The position numbers were made by a program, and so were the translations under genes. Under the pieces are notes generated by a model. It was not told the origin of the DNA and did not search any database. It saw nothing but the letters and a program-made list of their open reading frames with translations. From Saprospiraceae bacterium (GTDB lineage: Bacteria; Bacteroidota; Bacteroidia; Chitinophagales; Saprospiraceae), in assembly GCA_020437045.1 (NCBI GenBank), contig JAGQWV010000353.1, positions 1 to 14,061 of the forward strand: 14,061 nucleotides of DNA. Reading direction: 5' to 3'. Position 1 is the first letter of the stretch, and each line of letters starts with the position of its first letter. Below are positions 8,886 to 14,061 of this stretch, piece after piece.

Positions 8886-8993
8886 AGTTATAATAGCATT
8901 TAGGATCGGTGAAATCCTTTTAAGCGAAAATATATATTCAATCCTCAGAAAAATAGCCTTTTTTTGAGACAGAATAGAGGACCTCGTAGAAAG

Positions 8994-9006
8994 GTTAGTA
9001 ACTAAC
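8994..9006. repeat. 13-bp perfect palindrome, possible operator
   Basis: GTTAGT-A-ACTAAC is a perfect odd palindrome in the 149-base spacer between the lipoprotein start (8885) and the SulP stop (9035). A second, shorter palindrome GAGG-A-CCTC lies nearby at 8977-8985. The spacer is upstream of the lipoprotein gene, so a regulator site for that gene is possible, but no regulator gene is present in the window. A stem this short could also be chance. Confidence 0.3.
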
Positions 9007-9034
9007 GGATGATTTGCCTCAAAAAAATGTCTAT

Positions 9035-10705
9035 TTATTTTTTGCTTTTCAAGGAATGTGTGGCTACATCGAGTGCAGATCTAAAATCTTCAAAGATCTT
9101 ATCTCGCTCCAGGATCTCATCAATTTTATTTCTTTCCAGTTCATCTCGTACTTCATGACTGACTCCCGACAACATTACGATAGTCCCTGTGCTCTGGAAA
9201 GAGCGGATGGTCTGTATCAAACTCCTATATCCGGTAGCATCGATAAAGGGTACATAGCGCATCCTGATAATTACGATACGGGGATGGTAATTGATGTGTG
9301 ATAAAGCATCTTGAAAATGACGGGAAGCGCCAAAAAACAATGGACCATTTATTTCGTAAATAGTAATCTCCTTGGGTAGCCCTGGATAGTTTTCATCAAA
9401 AACTTTTTCTTCGGCGTCAAGCTCCGGTATTTCTTTGGAAATTGCATCAATCTGCAACGAGTCACTCATACGCTTCATAAAAAGTAAACTGGAAAGCACA
9501 ATACCAATTTCAATAGCAATAATTAAATCAAAGACCACGGTAAAAAAGAACGTTGTCAATAAGATAATGATGTCTGTCTTATTTCCCTTGAGGATGGAAA
9601 TGAAGTTTTTCCATTCACTCATATTATAAGCGACCACGACCAGAATTCCTGAGAGCGTGGCCAAAGGAATCAGTTTAGCAAGTGGAGCAAAAATCAGCAT
9701 AATAAGAAGCAAAACAAAAGCATGTACCATCCCGGCAATCGGTGTCCTTCCTCCATTTTTAATATTTGTGGCAGTTCTGGCAATGGCACCTGTGGCAGGT
9801 ATACCACCAAATAATGCAGAGAAAATATTTGCCACACCCTGGGCTACTAGCTCCATATTCGAGCGGTGTCGTGTTCCGATCATTCCATCAGCTACTACAG
9901 CACTAAGGAGAGATTCGATACCCCCCAGCAGTGCTATTGCCAGAGCTGGCTCAACCAACTGTCTTATTGTTTCAAAATCGACACTGGGTATTTTTGGCCA
10001 TGCAATATGGCTGGGAATTTCACCAAATCGGGAGGCGATGGTTTCAACCGGTAAATGAAGGTATGATGCTAAAAAAGTTGTCAAGAGTATAGCGACAATA
10101 GAGCCGGGAACTCTATTAGTAATTCGGTTGAAAAAAACAGTAATCAGTACGGTACTCGCAGCTAATATGGTGGCTGTCCAGTTTATACCATTAAAGTGCG
10201 CAGAGTAGGTTATCCATTTTTCGAAAAAATTGGAAGGGACAGACTTGATGCCCAGTCCAAAAAAATCTCCTATTTGCGAACTAAATATAATTACTGCTAT
10301 TCCAGCAGTAAAGCCGACCACCAAAGGATATGGTATATATTTCAGCCAATTTCCTAATTTCAGCAATCCCATACCGATGATGAGAAACCCTGCCATAAAA
10401 GTGGCAATGGTCAAACCACTAACACCGTATTTTTCAACAATCCCAAAAACGATGATAATGAAGGCACCTGTAGGTCCTCCAATCTGAACCCGGCTTCCAC
10501 CCAATAAAGAAATAATGAATCCCGCTACAATAGCCGTTATCAAGCCTTTTTCAGGTGAAACTCCGGAAGCAATGGCAAAAGCAATGGCTAGCGGTAATGC
10601 AACTATACCAACGGTAATTCCAGCTAATGCATCTTTTGTGACCTGGGAAAGAGGTATACCTTGCCTGACCAGAGAAAAGAACTTGGGGATAAACTCACTC
10701 TTCAT
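9035..10705 (-). CDS. SulP/SLC26 family anion transporter with STAS domain
   Basis: A 556-residue inner-membrane protein, a usual length for bacterial SulP carriers. Residues about 20-430 are a series of hydrophobic segments with family signatures: DALAGITVGIVALPLAIAFAIASG near the N-terminus, QIGGPTGAF at about residue 73-81 (the anion-site helix), and IPATGAIARTATNIKNGGRTPIAG in the second inverted half. Residues about 445-545 form the cytosolic STAS domain (ITIYEINGPLFFGA, then VPFIDATGYRSL with DATG at 489-492). The family moves sulfate, bicarbonate, dicarboxylates or other anions, usually with Na+ or H+; the sequence does not reveal which. No sulfate-assimilation or carbonic-anhydrase gene is adjacent to help. 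Start ATG 10705 is well placed for the first conserved block, with a candidate promoter 20 bases upstream. Confidence 0.94.
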   Translation of the reverse strand: MKSEFIPKFFSLVRQGIPLSQVTKDALAGITVGIVALPLAIAFAIASGVSPEKGLITAIVAGFIISLLGGSRVQIGGPTGAFIIIVFGIVEKYGVSGLTIATFMAGFLIIGMGLLKLGNWLKYIPYPLVVGFTAGIAVIIFSSQIGDFFGLGIKSVPSNFFEKWITYSAHFNGINWTATILAASTVLITVFFNRITNRVPGSIVAILLTTFLASYLHLPVETIASRFGEIPSHIAWPKIPSVDFETIRQLVEPALAIALLGGIESLLSAVVADGMIGTRHRSNMELVAQGVANIFSALFGGIPATGAIARTATNIKNGGRTPIAGMVHAFVLLLIMLIFAPLAKLIPLATLSGILVVVAYNMSEWKNFISILKGNKTDIIILLTTFFFTVVFDLIIAIEIGIVLSSLLFMKRMSDSLQIDAISKEIPELDAEEKVFDENYPGLPKEITIYEINGPLFFGASRHFQDALSHINYHPRIVIIRMRYVPFIDATGYRSLIQTIRSFQSTGTIVMLSGVSHEVRDELERNKIDEILERDKIFEDFRSALDVATHSLKSKK

Positions 10706-10725
10706 TTCATTATCAAAAACCGGCG

Positions 10726-10733
10726 CAAAACTA
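10726..10733 (-). promoter_or_regulatory. candidate -7 element for the SulP gene
   Basis: Read on the minus strand, this is TAGTTTTG, a full match to the Bacteroidota TAnnTTTG -7 consensus, 20 bases before the SulP start at 10705. The -33 TTG box at the expected spacing is weak. It sits in the divergent spacer with the S9 peptidase gene. Confidence 0.4.
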
Positions 10734-10776
10734 GATTAAATTACCGGATATTCAGTGATATAATTCACACGTAACC

Positions 10777-10851
10777 ATGAAGGCCAAAGGTGTTAAACGA
10801 AACAATTTGTATTTTTCAGAATGGATAGAAACTGATTCACAGCATGATTAA
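10777..10851 (+). other. possible 24-codon leader ORF overlapping the S9 peptidase start
   Basis: ATG 10777 opens a frame that encodes MKAKGVKRNNLYFSEWIETD plus four more residues and ends at TAA 10849-10851, eight bases inside the peptidase gene, which starts at 10844. No family is recognised. It could be a coupled leader peptide, but the likelier reading is a chance open frame in the 5' untranslated region, particularly if transcription starts near 10825. Confidence 0.15.
10810..10817 (+). promoter_or_regulatory. weak candidate -7 element for the S9 peptidase gene
   Basis: TATTTTTC matches seven of eight positions of TAnnTTTG and lies 26 bases before ATG 10844. No good -33 box is visible. 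In such AT-rich spacer DNA a match of this quality may be chance. Confidence 0.22.
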
Positions 10852-12940
10852 AAAAATTACCCAGTGTTTACTGCTATCACTCATACCCTTTTGGAGTAAT
10901 GCCCAATCGATTTTTACATTGGACGATATCATGGCATATCCTTTCCCTAATGAACTGGTTGTGGCTGAAAGTAGTGATAGAATTGCATTTGCAATTAATC
11001 ACATTGGAAGGCGAAATATCTATGTCGCAGAGGCACCAAACTATCAGATCAGAAAAATTACGACATATGATACCGATTCCGGTCAAGAATTAAGTCAGGT
11101 TTCGATTTCCGCCGATGGTAAATGGATCGTATTTGTCCGGGGTGGTGATTTTGGTTCAAATTGGGATGATGCAAAACCAGTAAACCCAAATGCTTTGCCC
11201 ATTCCCGAAAAGGTGTCCATTTGGTGTGTACCCTTCGCAGGTGGACCAACTTTCAAAATTGATGAAGGAATTTCACCTGTGATTAGTCCCAACAGCAAAG
11301 AGATCATTTATATCAAGAATAACATGGTTTTTTCTGCCAAATTGAGTGACCTGCCAAATCCTACAAAAATAGTTGATCCCAGAGGAAGGCCTGCTGATCT
11401 CCAATGGTCTCCCGACGGTTCAAAGTTTGCATTTGTTACCTTTCGGGGTGATCATTCTTTCATTGGATTGTACAGCGATTCACTCCATAATATTGAATGG
11501 GTAAATCCGGATTTCAACTTTGATTTTTCACCCAGATGGTCGCCGGATGGAAAGCATCTGGTATACGTGCGTCAATCGGGTGCAGGTGGTCAACCTGATT
11601 CTATTTTGGCCAGTGAACCAGATCCCTATACCATAGTGACCTATGATCTTGCAACTTCTGCAGCCAAAGAAATCTGGACTTCGCCAAACATTATGCGTGG
11701 TTCCCTACCTACTACCCATGGTGGTGTTAACCTTCATTGGGCCAAGAACTTTATCGTATTTCTATCTTACCAGGATGGTTGGCCTCATATGTACAGAATT
11801 GACACAGATGGAAGAAATCTAGTTTGTCTTACTCCGGGTGATTACATGTTGGAATATATTTCGCTGACACCTGATAGAACCAAAATTCTGGCTTCAGCTA
11901 ATACCGGTCCTGACCCTTTCGATATCGACCGCAGACATATTTTGCAGGTAGATATTGAAAACGCTGATCTACATTTGGACACCAAAGGCGACGGTGTTGA
12001 GTGGTCACCTTACATGCTTCAGAATGGTGATCTATGTTATATAGGTGCTGATAGCAGGCAACCACCAGTGGTCACGATTCAACCAGGTGATGGAAGACCA
12101 TCGAATAAGATCAGCAATACCCTCGTACCAGCAAATTTTCCTACAAAACAGCTGGTAATCCCCCAACAGGTGATATTCTCAGCTCCAGACGGTACTCCTA
12201 TCCATGCAACATTATTTGATGCCAATAGCAATGTACCTGGACCGGCAGTCATCTATGTGCACGGAGGGCCTCCTCGACAAATGCTTCTGGGATGGCATTA
12301 TTCTTCCTACTATAGTAATGCATATGCAATGAATCAATTTCTGGCTAGCTTGGGATTCAAAGTACTGGCGGTTAATTATAGATTGGGGATTGGATATGGA
12401 TTTGAATTTCACCGACCACCTGATGGAGGTGTACGCGGGGCATCCGAGTATCAAGATATCAAGGCAGCAGGAGATTGGCTGGCAAAGCAAACATTTGTGA
12501 CTGATAAAATCGGTATTTATGGAGGTTCATACGGAGGCTACCTGACAGCCATGGCCTTAGGAAGAAATTCAAATCTATTTGATGTGGGTGTGGATATACA
12601 TGGAGTACACGACCGGACCATCAACCGCACATTATCTTATTTACATCCCGACAGATATGAGAGAGCACCCGATGCAGAACAATTCAGAAAGATAGCCTGG
12701 CAATCATCACCAATCAGTTCTGTGGATACCTGGACATCACCCGTCCTTATCATCCATGCCGACGATGATCGGAATGTTGCATTTAGTCAGAGTACGGATT
12801 TAGTCCAGAGGCTGAAGTCAAAGGATGTTGAAATGGAAACGCTTGTCATTGTAGACGATACCCATCACTTTATGAAATTTGAAAATCAAAAAACGGTAAA
12901 CAAAGCTGCCGTTAACTTTTTGAAAAGACACCTTAATTAA
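10844..12940 (+). CDS. S9 family prolyl-oligopeptidase-type serine peptidase, secreted
   Basis: A 698-residue exported peptidase. Residues 1-20 (MIKKITQCLLLSLIPFWSNA) form a signal peptide, supporting ATG 10844. Residues about 25-420 form a WD40-like (PD40) beta-propeller with repeats such as LQWSPDGSKFAFV and PRWSPDGKHLVYV, which in this family gates substrate access. Residues about 440-698 are the alpha/beta-hydrolase domain: YVHGGPP (471-477) for the oxyanion hole, IYGGSYGGYL with nucleophile S562, HADDDRNV with probable D642, and DDTHHF with probable H674. All three catalytic residues are present, so an active enzyme is likely. The family cleaves short peptides or acyl-amino acids, often after proline or alanine; the exact specificity cannot be read here. 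Divergent from the SulP gene and 33 bases ahead of the methyltransferase, with which it may be co-transcribed. Confidence 0.93.
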   Translation: MIKKITQCLLLSLIPFWSNAQSIFTLDDIMAYPFPNELVVAESSDRIAFAINHIGRRNIYVAEAPNYQIRKITTYDTDSGQELSQVSISADGKWIVFVRGGDFGSNWDDAKPVNPNALPIPEKVSIWCVPFAGGPTFKIDEGISPVISPNSKEIIYIKNNMVFSAKLSDLPNPTKIVDPRGRPADLQWSPDGSKFAFVTFRGDHSFIGLYSDSLHNIEWVNPDFNFDFSPRWSPDGKHLVYVRQSGAGGQPDSILASEPDPYTIVTYDLATSAAKEIWTSPNIMRGSLPTTHGGVNLHWAKNFIVFLSYQDGWPHMYRIDTDGRNLVCLTPGDYMLEYISLTPDRTKILASANTGPDPFDIDRRHILQVDIENADLHLDTKGDGVEWSPYMLQNGDLCYIGADSRQPPVVTIQPGDGRPSNKISNTLVPANFPTKQLVIPQQVIFSAPDGTPIHATLFDANSNVPGPAVIYVHGGPPRQMLLGWHYSSYYSNAYAMNQFLASLGFKVLAVNYRLGIGYGFEFHRPPDGGVRGASEYQDIKAAGDWLAKQTFVTDKIGIYGGSYGGYLTAMALGRNSNLFDVGVDIHGVHDRTINRTLSYLHPDRYERAPDAEQFRKIAWQSSPISSVDTWTSPVLIIHADDDRNVAFSQSTDLVQRLKSKDVEMETLVIVDDTHHFMKFENQKTVNKAAVNFLKRHLN

Positions 12941-12949
12941 GCTTAAGGT

Positions 12950-12989
12950 TTAAATGAAATTAGAGGAAGTTAAATGAAGTTGGAGGAAG
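12950..12989 (+). repeat. 20-bp tandem duplication across the methyltransferase start
   Basis: Two directly adjacent 20-base units, 12950-12969 and 12970-12989, match at 18 of 20 positions (TTAAATGAA[A/G]TT[A/G]GAGGAAG). Each carries an ATG and the codons for MKLEE. Because 20 is not a multiple of three, the two ATGs are in different frames: the upstream one stops after seven codons and only the downstream one opens the gene. The first unit also places AGAGGAAG ahead of the second ATG, which resembles a Shine-Dalgarno site. Confidence 0.9.
12954..12977 (+). other. seven-codon ORF (MKLEEVK) ending on the methyltransferase start codon
   Basis: Created by the 20-bp duplication: ATG 12954 reads MKLEEVK and stops at TGA 12975-12977. 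That stop overlaps the ATG at 12974 as ATGA, the classic arrangement for translational coupling. Whether it is translated is unknown. It is best seen as a remnant copy of the gene start. Confidence 0.4.
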
Positions 12990-13501
12990 CGATAAAATTG
13001 ATCCAACCCGCTATCAGCCAGAGTGGGTCCGTTTGGGCAGATCTGGGAGCAGGCTCTGGAACATTTACCCTGGCACTCAATGAAATATTGGGCTTTGATG
13101 GAGTTATCTTTGCCGTGGATCTGCATTTAAATCTTTTGCGGGACCAGTTAAAAATTCAGTATACACGTTCCACCATCCATCTTTACGAGGAGAACTTTAC
13201 ACTACCAATGCCCTTTTTACCTTCATTAGATGGCATACTGTTAGCAAATTCCCTACACTATGTTAAGGAGCAAGAATCTTTTCTTGAACGAATTTCAAAT
13301 ACATACCTAAAACCAGGCGGCACTATTGTCTGTGTTGAATATGACCGGTTCGAAGCTGACCAATGGGTACCTTATCCGCTTCCACTACCCTATTTTGAAC
13401 GCTTGGCCGCCAATATAGGACTAACACTACCCGAAGAAATCGGAAGAAAAAGATCCATTTATGGAAATCAGGAATTATATGCTGCCTATTGTCATCGCTG
13501 A
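12974..13501 (+). CDS. class I SAM-dependent methyltransferase
   Basis: A short 175-residue Rossmann-type methyltransferase. Motif I is ADLGAGSGTFT at residues 22-32, the SAM-binding glycine loop. D49 in FAVDLH is the likely acidic ribose-binding residue. DGILLANSLHYVKE (86-99) is the motif IV region, and LKPGG (112-116) precedes the next strand. The C-terminal part is brief, with no added substrate-recognition domain, so the methyl acceptor cannot be predicted. The protein lacks any signal peptide and should be cytoplasmic. ATG 12974 is chosen because the duplicate ATG at 12954 is out of frame and hits a stop; an AGGA sequence lies six bases upstream, unusual beside the other genes here. It follows the peptidase by 33 bases and ends 20 bases from a convergent gene. 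Confidence 0.88.
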   Translation: MKLEEAIKLIQPAISQSGSVWADLGAGSGTFTLALNEILGFDGVIFAVDLHLNLLRDQLKIQYTRSTIHLYEENFTLPMPFLPSLDGILLANSLHYVKEQESFLERISNTYLKPGGTIVCVEYDRFEADQWVPYPLPLPYFERLAANIGLTLPEEIGRKRSIYGNQELYAAYCHR

Positions 13502-13521
13502 CTAAGATTAATTAAAGCTGT

Positions 13522-14061
13522 TTACTCTAGAAATAATATCTCCCGGGGTATGGCAAAGCTCCAGTCTTCTGCTCTGAATACACCAAAACCGCTGCTCTTG
13601 AAGTCCCAGATTGACCAGGCGATATTATTCTCCTCCAAAAGGCTTATTAGATCCTTAAACCAGGTATTTCGCGCTGCTTCAGATACATTAGGCAGACATC
13701 CAAATTCACCACAGTACAATTGTCTGTTTGTCGCTTTGGCCTTGACCAATGCTGGTTGCAACCTTTTCTCCAGGTAATTGCGATCCATATATTCATGCAT
13801 ATAATGTTCCAGTATACTCCTTAATTTAAGATCATATCCCACCGTATCATCCGGTGCGATGGGAATACCGGGATATTGCACCGGTCCGTTGTAATCCCGG
13901 ATATTAGACCAGGAAGCTTTATAATGAGTGACAAGATGGGGAATATAAAAATGAAAACTCAGCACAATATTAGGATCATTTTCAGGTATTTTTAAGGTGG
14001 GAAAATAATCGACGTTTTGGAAGTGATTTGGACCTAAGAATATCACTCTCTTCGGTTCATG
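13522..14061 (-). CDS. glycoside hydrolase family 5-type (cellulase-like) protein, C-terminal part
   Basis: The minus-strand frame is open from the right edge to the stop at 13522-13524, about 179 residues; it reads HEPKRVIFLGPNHFQ at the edge, so the GTG near 14046 is internal. The fragment shows the C-terminal half of a GH5 TIM barrel: LSFHFYIPHLVTHY corresponds to the sfHfYdP..FTHqga block, YCGEFGC holds the probable nucleophile glutamate (codon 13705-13707), and WSIWDFKSSGFGVF corresponds to the last barrel strand with its substrate-stacking tryptophan. The acid/base NEP motif and any signal peptide would lie beyond the window. Members hydrolyse beta-1,4-glucans, mannans or related polysaccharides; the substrate is not determinable here. 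Truncation is by the window edge, not by mutation. Confidence 0.82.
   Translation of the reverse strand, partial: HEPKRVIFLGPNHFQNVDYFPTLKIPENDPNIVLSFHFYIPHLVTHYKASWSNIRDYNGPVQYPGIPIAPDDTVGYDLKLRSILEHYMHEYMDRNYLEKRLQPALVKAKATNRQLYCGEFGCLPNVSEAARNTWFKDLISLLEENNIAWSIWDFKSSGFGVFRAEDWSFAIPREILFLE

Noticed and set aside
8903..8920. AGGAT...ATCCT inverted repeat just upstream of the lipoprotein start
   Set aside because: Only a five-base stem with a seven-base loop; too weak to claim as a leader structure.
9014..9301. A 95-codon + strand frame running from the spacer into the SulP 3' end
   Set aside because: Most of it is antisense to the STAS domain and it has no recognisable features.
9657..10058. 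A 133-codon open frame on the + strand
   Set aside because: It lies wholly antisense to the strongly conserved SulP membrane domain; the translation is a shadow of that gene.
12931..12948. CCTTAA...TTAAGG inverted repeat over the peptidase stop codon
   Set aside because: The stem is six mostly A/T pairs with no T run after it, and it overlaps the stop, so it is not a credible terminator.

Overview
The window reads as a chromosomal stretch of a free-living Bacteroidota bacterium, most likely near Saprospiraceae. The pointers are a type B type-IX-secretion C-terminal domain (gliding-motility-associated type), two DUF5916 outer-membrane proteins with CBM9-like N-termini, general absence of Shine-Dalgarno sites, matches to the Bacteroidota -7 element TAnnTTTG, and moderately AT-rich DNA. 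This placement is inference from gene families; there is no rRNA or other marker gene here.

Left part (1-5896, all + strand): the 3' part of one DUF5916 protein gene, a secreted T9SS type B cargo protein, a second complete DUF5916 gene, then a NIPSNAP-family protein with a signal peptide. The two DUF5916 proteins are paralogues that share an FPEKR-x-FFLEN...FFSRRIG block. The cluster is closed by a stem-loop terminator at 5907-5944.

Middle part (5946-10705, - strand): a 979-residue lipoprotein that joins a dehydrogenase-like beta-propeller, HEAT-like repeats and a PVC-type CxxCH haem domain, followed upstream by a SulP/SLC26 anion transporter with a C-terminal STAS domain. The spacer between them carries a 13-bp palindrome.

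Right part: the SulP gene diverges from a secreted S9 prolyl-oligopeptidase-type peptidase (+). A short class I methyltransferase follows 33 bp later, and its start codon lies in a 20-bp tandem duplication. A convergent GH5-type glycoside hydrolase gene runs off the right edge.

Taken together the genes describe a cell-envelope and periplasm-oriented lifestyle: outer-membrane barrels, secreted adhesion-like protein, periplasmic peptidase and glycosidase, and a periplasmic/outer-membrane haem dehydrogenase. No CRISPR array, insertion sequence, tRNA, rRNA, phage or defence genes were seen, and no gene-free stretch exceeds 300 bases. I do not see a convincing undescribed system. The most unusual details are the duplicated start region of the methyltransferase, the pairing of a secreted NIPSNAP with a PVC-type haem lipoprotein, and the DUF5916 pair flanking a T9SS cargo.
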